DNA from: Paragordius varius
Taxonomy: Eukaryota; Nematomorpha
Direction of reading: 5' to 3'
Assembly: GCA_964247055.1 (NCBI GenBank)
Contig: OZ176052.1
Coordinates: forward strand, 5,704,001 to 5,768,000
DNA length: 64,000 nt
Shown here: one piece after another, positions 10,201-19,690 of the stretch
How the letters are laid out: each line of letters opens with the position of its first letter
Numbering within the stretch: position 1 is the first letter of the stretch
Program-made: the position numbers and the translations under genes
Notes under the pieces: model-generated
Told to the model about the DNA's origin: nothing
Seen by the model: the letters and a program-made list of their open reading frames with translations, nothing else
Database searches by the model: none

Positions 10201-11540
10201 AGATAATATAACTCATTATTAATATGAAATATATCTTTATGGATTCATTTATTTATTTTCAGTATAATATTAATTTTAAACAATATTTCATTTATTAAAA
10301 ATATATAAAAATACAGGTTATTTTTAATCTTAAAAATCACATAATTTATTTTAGGGTGAATTCGAAGCGTAAATGGTATATAAAAATTGTCGCGTTAAAA
10401 ATTTGGGGACAATTTATATTTATACCATCTATCAAATATTTATTAAAACTTGACATCTCCATTCAAAGTCAAAAATCGAATATTTTTAAACACTTGTTGC
10501 ATTAAAAATAATAATTAACTCTGACCTTTAAATTTTCAATGTCAGATTAAATTATGTGGATCATACAATTACCGTATATATTTTTCATTATAAAGTGAAA
10601 TTATCAAACGCCAATATATCAACTATAAAATTTATCAGAATAATGCTTTTAATGCCATGAAATATTAAATTATTAAATTAAAACATTAAAATTCTTCAAT
10701 ATAAAATTAATGAATAAATATTCACTTCGCGCATTATAAGTATTAATCATTGTGTTGAGAACCATGAAACGAATTTTTTAAATTTTTTGAAAAAAAACAA
10801 TAAAAAATAATTTCCGTTTTTACCGAAAACACCAAAAATTCCTCAAATATTTTGATTTGGTATATATGACATATTGGATACCAGGGTACATAAATAACTT
10901 TTGAGAAATATAAAATTATGAAAAATATTTTATTAAAAATAGAAAATTTATTTTCAATGGTTTAATTTTCAGGATTAATTAATTATTAATTTTTTCCGAT
11001 GGTTTAATTTCCAGATGATGATTAATTAATTATTATAATATAAGTGTGGTACGATCGCAAAATACACATATTTATGTATTATGGAAAAAATAAAAATATA
11101 TGAAGATAAATACATGATTGTAATTAGTAAAGATTAGATGTAAAAATATATAATAGAAAGGCCATAAAGGGATAAAAGAGGTGTTAAAAAATATTTTTTG
11201 AGGTTTAAGTGGAAAGGTAAAAGAAAAAAAAACATATTATAGAGAATGATTAATTCTTCAAAATAATTTGTCATTAGGAAAATGTCATAGTAATATGACA
11301 TCACGCTCATCATAAGGTATAATTTTACTAGAAAGAAAAAAGATGTTAGAAAATATTTGGTTAGAAATTCTAAATAAATGGTAAATGGTATATAATAAAT
11401 ATTATTGTAAATATTACCTATATTTTGTTTTGCATTTCCCAAGCACCCAGTAAAATATTTTAGATACACCAGTACATTCTTTAGGATTATATTTTTCAGT
11501 AATAATATTGTATTCTGTAACATTCAATGTTTCATTGTAT
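680..11540 (-). CDS. EMI-EGF transmembrane receptor, MEGF10/11/Draper-like (17 exons, 5' incomplete)
   Basis: Exons in coding order: 11540-11418, 10063-9960, 9812-9739, 8770-8607, 8400-8250, 7979-7732, 7545-7390, 7090-6771, 6154-6027, 5595-5397, 5328-5185, 5037-4813, 4644-4516, 2619-2518, 1978-1777, 1218-1007, 936-680. All junctions have AG/GT and compatible phases, giving about 978 residues without the missing first exon(s). Order: EMI domain, about eleven EGF/laminin-type EGF modules, an unrecognised juxtamembrane stretch, one transmembrane helix and a short basic tail. EMI followed by many C-x-C-x-PGxxG modules is the architecture of MEGF10/11, Draper and CED-1, cell-surface receptors for engulfment and adhesion. 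That role is inferred from family. The short tail shows no NPxY or YxxL motif, unlike typical members. Exons are much richer in G+C than the introns. Confidence 0.85.
1467..1495. repeat. (TA)n microsatellite
   Basis: Pure AT dinucleotide tract in the intron between exons 15 and 16 of the EGF gene. The rest of this 0.56-kb intron is plain AT-rich sequence. Confidence 0.85.
1777..5037 (-). CDS. Late EGF modules (exons 12-15)
   Basis: Exon 5037-4813: CLPGFWGPNCANVCQC, about 33 extra residues, then CNQITGKCGPCQAGWHG. Exon 4644-4516: a compact module (CGKGFYGSDCANRCDC, CHPLTGTCIC, GKTGHNC). Exon 2619-2518: CPDGWFGIFCQHMCTC, then a lysine-rich insertion. Exon 1978-1777: MCDPVSGICNC and CLHGFWGLECDKPC. 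A hAT transposon and (TA)n tracts fill the 1.9-kb intron between exons 13 and 14. The insertions fall after the CxC of each module, as in earlier exons. Confidence 0.8.
2639..2670. repeat. (TA)n microsatellite
   Basis: About 15 TA units just upstream of exon 14 of the EGF gene. A similar tract at 2388-2412 lies on the other side of that exon. Confidence 0.85.
3031..4388 (-). mobile_element. Broken hAT DNA transposon
   Basis: The ends are inverted, TAGGGTTGTG on the left and CACAACCCTA on the right, flanked by (TA)n, so any 8-base target duplication is hidden. Just inside both ends are palindromic GACCTAGGTC motifs repeated several times, typical of subterminal transposase-binding sites. On the minus strand around 3480-3620 a frame reads IVTDNAANMKAAENS, then IIWHGCQCHILNNLIKEY, the conserved TDNAxNM and HCxxHxLN blocks of hAT transposases. 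Near 3950-3830 ENKHLRSFIHTLNPNYAI matches the N-terminal part of such proteins. The frame is interrupted by several stops and the body is short (1.36 kb), so it is a decayed copy. It sits in the intron between exons 13 and 14 of the EGF gene. Confidence 0.8.
5185..7090 (-). CDS. EGF module split by ~180 residues (exons 8-11)
   Basis: Exon 7090-6771 carries one whole module (CQKGRYGLACAKTCDC, CDAVNGTCGC) and the first half of another (CDQGLFGPNCNSTCSCGHEF). The sequence then leaves the EGF pattern for about 180 residues over exons 6154-6027, 5595-5397 and the first part of 5328-5185. It returns at LPTCSAIDGTCTCPYGRTG, exactly what is expected after CSCGH. The inserted part has no cysteine, is rich in Thr, Asn and hydrophobic residues with helical character, and has several N-x-S/T sites. 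No known domain was recognised in it. All four exons keep phase, so the insertion is part of the host gene. A hAT-like element begins 27 bases past the exon 8 donor. Confidence 0.8.
6460..6744. mobile_element. Non-autonomous hAT-like element with perfect 8-bp target duplication
   Basis: Starts CAGTGGCGTCCCAACATGCG and ends GTGTTGGAGAACCCTG, inverted copies of each other in the CAGGGGTGTCCAACA style of hAT elements, with GCGGCCC just inside. GTCTAAAT occurs immediately before (6452-6459) and after (6745-6752), a perfect 8-bp duplication. No coding capacity. It lies in the intron after exon 8 of the EGF gene, 27 bases from the donor. Confidence 0.85.
7217..7245. repeat. (TA)n microsatellite
   Basis: TA tract in the intron between exons 7 and 8 of the EGF gene. 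Confidence 0.8.
7390..7979 (-). CDS. EGF modules with a ~55-residue polar insertion (exons 6-7)
   Basis: Exon 7979-7732 begins with about 55 polar residues without cysteine (FEISSFTINPSKRGQ onward), then returns to module sequence: GRFCNLPC, CTQSCECEDTNGEC and NPYTGKC. Exon 7545-7390 completes it with CKPGFIGPRC and adds a full laminin-type module (CPPDTFGPDCKGRCMC, CDPINGSCSC, KAGWSGE). Acceptors (GATTAG|TTT, TTATTAG|A) and donors (TT|GTAAAT, AA|GTATTT) are clear on the minus strand. The module spacing matches laminin-type EGF repeats of the MEGF family. Confidence 0.8.
8250..9812 (-). CDS. EGF modules 1-3 (exons 3-5)
   Basis: Exon 9812-9739 is a classical EGF (CMYGQC, CSCDPGWT). Exon 8770-8607 continues with GNVCGDKCPGGTYGHLC and a laminin-type module in which about 15 extra residues separate CNC from CHHVTGECQC. 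Exon 8400-8250 gives CQEKCLPGTYGFGCSEQC and a module CRSTDGFCDC that runs into a histidine-rich stretch (QIHHQAHHNP). The donor of exon 4 (ATAGG|GTTTAC) and that of exon 5 (CCT|GTACAG) are the least certain in this gene. They were chosen because they keep phase with the next exon. A ~600-bp inverted-repeat element occupies most of the intron between exons 3 and 4. Confidence 0.75.
8840..9515 (+). repeat. ~600-bp inverted-repeat element, copy A
   Basis: The left end (TTAACACTTGG, CCTTCGATTCAAATCGGG) and right end (ACCCCAATTTAAATCGAAGTG) are inverted relatives. The interior matches 15207-15775 and, reversed, 12110-12698, including GACATGTGTG-ATTAGCTAAA and AGTTTGATACG-like stretches. No transposase frame was seen. 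Intronic in the EGF gene. Confidence 0.6.
9960..11540 (-). CDS. EMI domain exons (1 and 2)
   Basis: Exon 11540-11418 enters with one base completing a codon and ends at AG|GTAATA. It has two cysteines around an FYW core (KECTG, GKCKTKYR). Exon 10063-9960 continues with NVTEIKYRNKPICCDGWTD, where the CCxGW motif closes an EMI domain, then NCTK. The next exon starts PYCNPPC, the same order as MEGF10 (CCPGF, then the first EGF). A reading frame runs past the donor of exon 1 into the intron and is not coding. A TATACCATTT-family element (10116-10380) sits in the intron 53 bases from exon 2. The start codon and signal peptide must lie on one or more exons to the right and were not identified. Confidence 0.8.
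10116..10380. repeat. TATACCATTT-family inverted-repeat element
   Basis: Terminal repeats of about 50-70 bases: AACATTTACAATTCTAATTT at the left, GGTGAATTCGAAGCGTAAAT and GGTATA at the right. The interior shares TATATCTTTATGG and TCAGTATAATATTAATTTTA with the copies at 33290 and 63707. It lies in the intron between the two EMI exons. Confidence 0.75.
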
Positions 11541-12109
11541 CTAAATATAATTATATAAATACTTTTCTGGATAGTTACAAATATTATTTGCATTAATGCT
11601 TATAAATCCAGCAATAATTAAATAAACTCCAAACATTAAAGCACCTATATTTTGAGGTGCGATTTACATATGAATTAATGTAAGAACCACTTAAATATGA
11701 TATATAAAACAAATAAATATATATTAATGTATTATGATTATCTTGATAAAAATAATTATAAACATTTCTACTATTTACTTAAAAAAACTATTCTCTGCTT
11801 AGATATATTTGAAAACCAATAAAGTCATTTTTTCTGTGCACATTGTCTACTAAAAATACTTGTTGAAATTTATTATTCTGAAGGAAAGTGTAATTATCAA
11901 TGTTTGCTGTTGGCCCTCATGATATAAAAAAGTGATCTACACTTTTGAGGCAAGTGCTCTTTATCAGAAGGCAAAATTTGACCTAATTTTTATAAATAAA
12001 ATATTTTGGTGAAAGCTGAACGCTTCTTTCCTAAAAATATCACTAAAATATATCATTTACTGCATATGAACATAGCAATATTTTCAAATTAATTTTTAGG
12101 TCTAGCCTC

Positions 12110-12698
12110 CGAAAGTCCCCATTTCTTTTAACACTTCGATTCAATTTGGGGTATCTAAATACCTCAAACTAAATTAAAGTTAAAATTTAAAAAAATACTG
12201 AAGGAAACAGTCCTAATTTAAATTTATGCTTCTATCCTAATAAGCTAAAATATCTTAAAAAAATCGTTTTGAAAAAAATGTTTCATGTCAAACTACGTCG
12301 ACGCCATTTATATTTTGCAAAAATTTTGCAAAATATCGTGTTCTTTTATTTTTCATGGTATAATTAAAGCTAATTTTTAATTTAAATCACATCTAACATT
12401 GATAGAAACAGAGAAAGTTGTTTATATTGTATTATTTTTAAATTTAGCCAATGCACATATGTCACGTTGACTAAATTTTTACTTTTGGGTTTTACCTAAA
12501 AATAAGTAATATCAAGTATTTTTGAAAAAAGTTTTTTATATATTCCGGTTTATTAATGTTAATAAGTGCAAAATATTGCCATTGTTTCTATTCCTTTTAA
12601 AATGTTTTATTATTTATTTTTAAACAGGCTTGGGGTATCCAATTTGAATCGAGGGACTAAAATGAATGTGTTGTATCCAAGTGTTAAAATGGGACCTC
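12110..12698 (-). repeat. ~600-bp inverted-repeat element, copy B
   Basis: The left end reads TTTAACACTTCGATTCAATT followed by TGGGGTATC. The right end reads GGGGTATCCAATTTGAATCG followed by AGGGACTAAAATGAATG. The interior is the reverse complement of copies A and C (GCCAATGCACATATGTCACG matches their CATGACATGTGTGCATTAG). Confidence 0.6.
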
Positions 12699-15206
12699 TT
12701 TAAATAAAGGCAAAAAGGCCTGGATTTCGCAATTAAATGCTAAATTTTGAAAACTAAAAAAATTTAATAAAAACATGCTTTTTAAAAAAAAATATTTTAA
12801 AAGCGTATGCTAGTTTGAGGCGTGGAAAACGGTATAAATACACTTTTAGATATTTTTAAATATTCTTATAGAATTTATGCTGATGATTTTTATTACTTCA
12901 GAATTTTAAATAAAATATTTTCACTTTAAATAATCCTACAGAATTTATGCTGATGATTTTTATTACTTAAGAAGTTTGAATAAAATATTTTCACTTCAAG
13001 TTTATGTTCAATATAATTGTGTTTTTCAAAAAGAATTTACCAAAATATGAAAGTAAACTTTAAAGTAAAATTCTGAAGTTATGAAATCTTCAGATAATCA
13101 AAATTATAGAAAAACTGTCTTTATAATATCTAAATTCTTTTTATAACGTTTCCATCGTACCTCAAAATAGAATAAAATTTAACTTACGCGTTTTCCTCCG
13201 TTGTATACAATTTTATTTGACCTAATTTGCAACAGGAATGTAATTTTTGATTTTGACTAATAGTTGAGAGATTAAAATTTTGTTTCTACATAGTCATTCG
13301 CACTTCCTTTTTATAATTTTCACTTGAAGCTTTGATATCAAAATATATAATTCATAAATAATTTAAGGTATTATAAGAGTATGGCTACTATATCAATCAA
13401 ATATTTTTTTTATTGAATAGCGACCAAAATAATGTTTTACTAATAAATCTGTTATAGGATACAGTTGCCAACGCTGCAAATTTTTTTTTAAATAAGGAAT
13501 TGTAATTCTGCGGAAAACAGCTCGGTATAAAATGAAACTTATGAAGACCAGATATTGTTCAAACTAGTTTTTTTGTAGGATTTCGTAAAAATACAATTTT
13601 AATGCATCTGTAATTTTCGCGAATGTGGGGTTTTGCGTAGTTGATCAAGTTTAAGCTAGCAAGTGTACACTTGAAGATGGGTGATAAAAACACTTAAGTC
13701 AAGTCTTTTGCATATAAATGTAACGATTTTTTGTCATCCAATTTAAATTTCACGGATATTATTTGGATCATTTTCAGCCAAAATTTATGAAATAAGGCAC
13801 AATAGGAAAACAATCAATACAATATTTTGAAGTTTTTCAAACTCAATGTGACGTAGCAAATTTGATATTATAGATTTTCCTAAATATTGAGCCCGAAAAC
13901 TAAAATTTTAAGTTTATGAAACCATTAGCATTTAAATCACTCTATTATTTCACATTACTTATTTTGTTAGGAGTTTTGCAAATATAATGGGAAGATGTTT
14001 ATACAATAAAACATATTATTATTTTTAATTGATTATCAATATTACATTTGAAATAAATTATATTGAAATCTCTTTACATGTTTTAATGGTGAAGCCTTTA
14101 GCGTTTAATATAAAACAAAGATTTGAAAGTTTTTTACAAGATTATTAGTTAATTATTAATTTTAAGATATTTTCGAGAATCAAATTTTTTTGTGTTCACG
14201 GAATTGATAAATTTATCATATTTTTATATGCATTGTTCTTAAATATTCGCAGAAATTTTCAAAATATTCATCTTCTTTTGTATTCCGATTTAATAGGTTA
14301 ATTAGCCAAAAATTATTAAATAAACAGCTTACACCATTAAAAAAGGTTTTAATTACAAAAACCTAAATTTTAACATAAATAGTTTCCAAAATAATTTTAT
14401 TCATATATATCTGTCAAGTGTGCACTGCACTGCATCACGCTTGGAAAATCTTTAAGTTTTACTTGATCATGTAATGTATTACCTCCGAATCAAATTTTCT
14501 CCCCTGACTTAAGTCGTCCAATGTTAAATTTTTTTATCACATGTAAGCAAGCCACGACTTGAAAAACTTGCAAGTCAAGTCAAAAAATTTTTTTATCTCC
14601 CCACCCATGGAGTAGTTTTATTAAAATGATAATAACTTTCTTATATCACTTGAATAGGTCAAAACTAAAGCTCCATGATAATCCAGATACATTTTCCTAT
14701 CAGAATATTTCATCAGGACATCTTTATGGCCCCGATTTTAGAAGTAATGATATTGAAAAGCAAAACAAAATTTTTCGAAAATTTTAATTTTTAGATGTGG
14801 GCCCCGAAAGTGCCAAATATTTTTACCCTTCTAAAATGAACTAGTTATTTGAGATTCCTTAATAAAAAATTTTAATATATGCTAAATTATAGCATCAATA
14901 TAATATTTTTTAAAAAGTGCATACATTGTATAAAAATTTATTTATTAGCACAAGTTATACCATATGATGTTGCTGATTATTTCTATCCTATTTTTTAATT
15001 TCATACTGCGTTCGTATTTAACTTTATGTTTAATTTTTATAAAAATCCCCCCAGATTTGAAAGCAAACGAACGTTTTAATCAAAATTCTGAAGAGAAATA
15101 TTTAACTTCAAATTAGATAAAAAAACATATTTTATATAATATCTTAAAGCGTTTTCCATAATAAATAGTATGAAGTACGTTTAAACAAAGTTTTGCTAGA
15201 TATTAT

Positions 15207-15775
15207 GTCAAAATTAACATTTGGATACAACACATACTCATATCCGCTCTTCGATTCATATTGGGGTAACTAGAGACCCAGGCATGTTTATAATCTAATT
15301 TTTAAAACACATAGAATCAATTGAAACAATTACGAAAATTTGCACTTATGTAATATTGATGAACCGAATAATCAAAAAATTGCTTCAAAACTTGATAGTA
15401 CTTATTTTAATATTAAAGGTAAAATTTTAGCCAACATGACATGTGTGCATTAGCTAAACATATGAATGATGCAAGCAGCAACTTTTTCTGTTTATATTAA
15501 TGTGTGATTTTTATAAAAAATTAACCGTTAGTATTAAAAAACACAATTTTTCGAAAAAATATTGTAAAATTAAAATGGCGTTGAAGTAGTTTGATACGGA
15601 GCTTTTTTTTCAAAACTAAGATATTTTGGATTATTATTTAATTTTTATATAAGGATAGAAACATATATTTATATGGGAACCGTCCGTTTCAGTAGTTTAT
15701 GATTAATAGCTATTTAAATATTGTCAAAGATGACTAGTTATCTTAATTCGAATCGAAGTGTTAGCGTGGCTATTA
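15207..15775 (+). repeat. ~600-bp inverted-repeat element, copy C
   Basis: Left end TTAACATTTGGATACAACAC, then CTTCGATTCATATTGGGGTA. Right end TTAATTCGAATCGAAGTG. Same order of internal blocks as copy A (GACATGTGTGCATTAGCTAA, AAAATGGCG, AGATATTTTGG). A small hydrophobic reading frame at its right edge (15721-15954) is not considered a gene. Confidence 0.6.
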
Positions 15776-16092
15776 ACTGTATGGTATTTTTAATTTTTGG
15801 TTTAAAAGGGTATTTTTTGGCATTTTTTAACTTCAAAAATTATAACTTTTTCATGATTATTTTATTCGGGCTTGTGTTCCACATAGTACAGACTATCATG
15901 TTAATAACAACAAATACTTATTTCCAATTAATTTATTGCAACCATGAGAGTTAGAAAAAGCATAGTAAATATTGTGATAATTTAGATACAAGAAAATATT
16001 ATGGTATTGAGATTGCAATTTTATAAATTTCCATAGTTATATATTAAGGATTTAAGGTATCACCGTATACAGAGAATAAATTTAACACATAC

Positions 16093-16478
16093 TGTATATC
16101 ACTACCACATTAACAATTATGAAAGTGAGATATTTGTAAAAATCGTTGTTCCTCAAATCAAGTGCACCATTGACTTTTTGTATTGCTTCTTCGCACTTTG
16201 GCTCCGGTCCAGTATATCGGAGTAGGGAATAATAATCAGGGATGCGTTTACCATTTATAGATATATTTCCCGGTGCCATGTGATCAATATAAAATTTATC
16301 ATCCATCCACCAAAAACAACGTGGCACATGCTTCCCATTGATAGTTAGATTTCCGGCCCAATATGTTATGCTTTGGAGGTGTCTATCTATCGCTGTCACA
16401 TTCATAATGTGCAAGTTATCAACATTGCCCCAACGATCGGTACTCGTGGCAACTACGGCTACAGGGGGCGTTGCACAT
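16093..16478 (-). CDS. Orphan coding exon, secreted or membrane protein of unknown family
   Basis: The minus strand has a good acceptor (TATTTTCCAG) then an open frame of 128 codons with much higher G+C than its surroundings, ending at a consensus donor (ACA|GTATGT) or, if read through, at a TAA at 16082. It begins CATPPVAVVATSTDRWG and contains two similar segments, GNLTINGKHVPR and GNISINGKRIPD, about 31 residues apart, each with an N-glycosylation motif, plus CFWWMDD and CEEAIQKV. The end is hydrophobic (YLTFIIVNVVVIYSM), which could be a membrane or GPI-type tail if the stop is used. The donor phase does not fit the first EMI exon directly, so it is either a separate gene or needs a further exon to join. 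The family was not recognised. Confidence 0.6.
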
Positions 16479-16699
16479 CTGGAAAATATAAAATGGTTGA
16501 AATCAAAATAATTAAAGTTTATTTGGGATTGATTGGGTAAATAATAGTGCTTAAAGGGTTAGATCAAAAATGGAATGGATGTTTCTGGTAATCTATTAAT
16601 GTTTACTATCCTATCTCTATCAAACATATATACTGACAAGTTTAATTTTTAACCAAAAATATTTGTTGTTAAATAATGCAAAAAGTTTTTGCTCTAAAA

Positions 16700-16934
16700 C
16701 AGGGTGGCAAACACACGGCCCGCGGGCCGCCTGTGGTTCTCCAAAATATTTACCCAGGCCGCGAGATATTTAAAAAGATACAAAATACAAAATTTTATAA
16801 TTATAAAACTACTATTCAGAAAATATAAGTAAAAATAAAGAATCTTAAATCTTCCCAAATTTTGGCAATGAACCAGCAAAAATGTTAAAATAAGTAAACT
16901 ATTTACAGTTTATATTTGAAATTTAATTATATTT

Positions 16935-16969
<35 letters not shown>

Positions 16970-17047
16970 CATATATTTATCGAATTCGGCCCGAATTTTT
17001 CAAGTCAAAAACGCGGCCCACGAAACCATTTGTGTTGGAGACCCCTG
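16700..17047. mobile_element. Non-autonomous hAT-like element with near-perfect target duplication
   Basis: Begins CAGGGTGGCAAACACACGGC and ends TTTGTGTTGGAGACCCCTG. The inner sequence has CCCGCGGGCC and, near the right end, GCGGCCCACG. Flanks are CTCTAAAA (16692-16699) and GTCTAAAA (17048-17055), an 8-bp duplication with one mismatch. It carries an internal (TA)n tract. Same family as 6460-6744 and 57442-57693. Confidence 0.8.
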
Positions 17048-18348
17048 GTCTAAAAGATTGAAAAATTTAAATTGTTTTTACAACAAAATAATAATCTAAT
17101 GTTTTTAATATTTTCATCAGAAAAATGAGATTATAGCAGTATTTAACGTATATTTTTAGTTTTAAATCGATTTTGTTTCCAACTTATTAATTTATAACTA
17201 TTATCCTTAAAAAAGTAGTAAAAAAATTAAAAATATATGGATATCCATTGTATATTTGTGTTGTATAATTATTAATTTTAATGTATAAAAATTATGTTAA
17301 AGTACAATCCATTAAATATCTATTTAGATATTGATTTTTTTGGATTTGAGGGTTGTTATTAAACATTTTTGCAAACAAAGGTAAAAATTTTAACCTTAAG
17401 TACCAAATCTCCTTTTAATCTTAATTTTACCACAAACTATATTTTTCATATGTTATTGGCAAAAAATTTATAAAAAGTTAAGAATAACATTTATATTTTT
17501 AATTATGATAGAAACTGTATTTTTCGAATTGAATTAATAAATAATTTTTTTAAAATATATCAATGTACAATAATACTTAGAGGCTAGGATAAAAGTTAAG
17601 GCGACAATCGTTGAAAACATAATATTATAGGAATTCATAATAACAGTATTGACGTGAGATGTTTGTTAATATCTTTTTTTGGTTAAAATATTTTTGTGAC
17701 AAATCAACATTTATTAATAACGGTATATATTATTATAATTGATATTGTCACAGTGCAATGTTTTGGGTTATTATCTTGGTTTTCTCACCTATGTCAAATT
17801 TGTTATTAAATTAAAGTTAAATAAACACACAAAGTGTTGGTAATAAACAATGCATCATTAATTTATTTTTTTGTCATCGATACAAAAAATATGAGGATAA
17901 ATGGTATAAAGTGCAATAATAATAATATACTGACTGCTATTATAAAAATTTATCGCTTTCGGGCATTAAATAAAAAAAAAATTGATATGCGTATATGAAA
18001 GAAAAATAAAAAATTTTGATTAAATTTTACACATATACCATATGTCTTTTAATGATTAATAAGGTATATTTATTTTATGCACATAAATTGGGGTTTATAT
18101 ATCGTGTCAATATTTAATGAGTAAATGATAGGCTCCACAATCTGGAAAAAAATTGAAAAAGCGATCCTGAAAATAGCAAAAACCAAAAGTCGTTTAACAA
18201 AATAATATATTACTTATTAACCTATAATATTAAAAACTGATATATTTGTAAGGAATGTAGAAAAATTGGTCGCTTACCTACACATAATACATCGATGTAG
18301 TTATTTAAGATTATTAACATTTAGCGAGAAACGACATTTTACTATTGA

Positions 18349-18479
18349 TATAAAAATATGGAAGATGGGTCTACCGATTGCAGATTGGGGTTTGATCTTG
18401 CTCTAGAATTGCTTAAATAGAATCTGCAATCGATAGGCCGAACTACGCATTTCTCTACCCATGTTTTTTATAACAATAT
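18349..18479. repeat. Hairpin-forming short inverted-repeat element
   Basis: Outer arms TATTGATATAAAAATATGG and CATGTTTTTTATAACAATA, and inner arms TACCGATTGCAGATT and AATCTGCAATCGATA, are inverted copies separated by about 36 bases. TA lies on both sides. It may be a small transposon relic. A structured RNA cannot be excluded but has no other support. Confidence 0.5.
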
Positions 18480-19159
18480 ATATTATGCACATTTATGCTG
18501 GCATATTCTATTGTTGGCCAATTGACAACACAGTAGTGTCAAATGTTGTAATTAAACAATTTTTTCCATTCGTTAATATAATTCGGAACAAAATTTGTTA
18601 TATTTACTCTACTGTATTGCAAATTAGTCAACGATAAAATGAGTGGGGCAGCATAATTGTGCATACTGTAATTAAGCATTATTACTCACATTCACTAAAC
18701 ATTTGCTTTAACAAGCCTCTATAAGTGAAGGGAAAAAAGAAAACGGCATAACTGATATTATCAAAAACCAAATGTTTGATATAATGCAGGAACTTATAGT
18801 TTAACAGGTTCGCCAAAGGTTTTTAATAATGATAATATAATACAATTAGGAATGTAAATGATTTTCAAATCATGGTGTCACATTTTTTTACAAATATGAT
18901 AATGTGTTATGGGTAGGCTCAATGAAATATACGAGTTGAATCCCGCTCTATATAGCGTTACACTGTGTGAATACTGTAGGTTCGAATAAATTCTAAATGT
19001 GTAGGCTTTTTTAAATAGAATTAAGTTTTAAGTATTCTTGCAATGATTTAATCCAGCGCTATATTATGTGTAGAGAACGCATTATAATTTTTTTGGTAAA
19101 AGCCACATTTTTGTTTTGACAGATATAATATCATTAAAATACATTAAAAGTATGTGTGT

Positions 19160-19690
19160 TGTTAACTCCTCTATGACCTTTTTACTTATTCAGCGATGAA
19201 AAATTGGGGTAATTTCATATCCGAGAGCTCAACTTGTAAAAAACTACTGTTTGAAAGTTATTTTAGTTAAAATTTAATTATCCGACATTGTTCTCATGTA
19301 TTAGATAAAAAAGCATATATTTTTTTACAGTCTTATCACTTTTAGCGTTTCAAATTGGGACAGCTCAGTGGACGATTAAACTAAACAGATAATATCAAAA
19401 ATATCAAGCTTTTGCTGCTAAAATGCAACACGAAGCTTACTAAAGTTACATTTTTCTAACGATAATATACCTTATTTGCCTATTGTATTATTAGCGATTT
19501 AAAAGAATTAAAGGAAAAACATGGGGGCAAAAAAGTTTGAAATGAGGATACAATACTTTCTTTAAAAATATTATTTTGTGTTATGAGGCTGCTAAAAGCA
19601 TAATTTTAAATTTGGCCTAATTGCTTGATTACATTTCAAATCTGTGGCATATAAACTACCCCAAAAGGTCATGAAGTGTTAAAGTCATTG
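19160..19690 (-). repeat. ~520-bp inverted-repeat element, copy 1
   Basis: Left end TTAACTCCTCTATGACCTTT with TGGGGTAATTTCATAT slightly inside, right end CTACCCCAAAAGGTCATGAA followed by GTGTTAAAG. The interior (ATTGTTCTCATGTATTAG, AAATTGGGACAGCTC) matches 25957-26476 in reverse. No coding capacity seen. Confidence 0.6.

Larger units (their letters stand above)
11541..16092. other. Non-coding stretch upstream of the EMI exons
   Basis: No exon could be supported. It holds two copies of the ~600-bp inverted-repeat family (about 12110-12698 and 15207-15775) and a possible element with ends near 13674 and 14617. The first exon of the EGF gene, with start codon and signal peptide, should be here or further right, but a short exon is not distinguishable by eye in this composition. 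Confidence 0.5.

Noticed and set aside
11134-11523. Minus-strand 129-codon hydrophobic frame
   Set aside because: Its first part is EMI exon 1. The remainder reads past a good donor into AT-rich intron.
14680-14720. CATTTTCCTATCAGAATATT shared with 54320-54345
   Set aside because: Short match around a TTTCCTATCAGA core between two spacer regions. Too little shared sequence to define a repeat family.
15721-15954. Plus-strand hydrophobic 77-codon frame
   Set aside because: It overlaps the right end of a repeat copy and has AT-driven Phe/Ile/Leu composition without other support.
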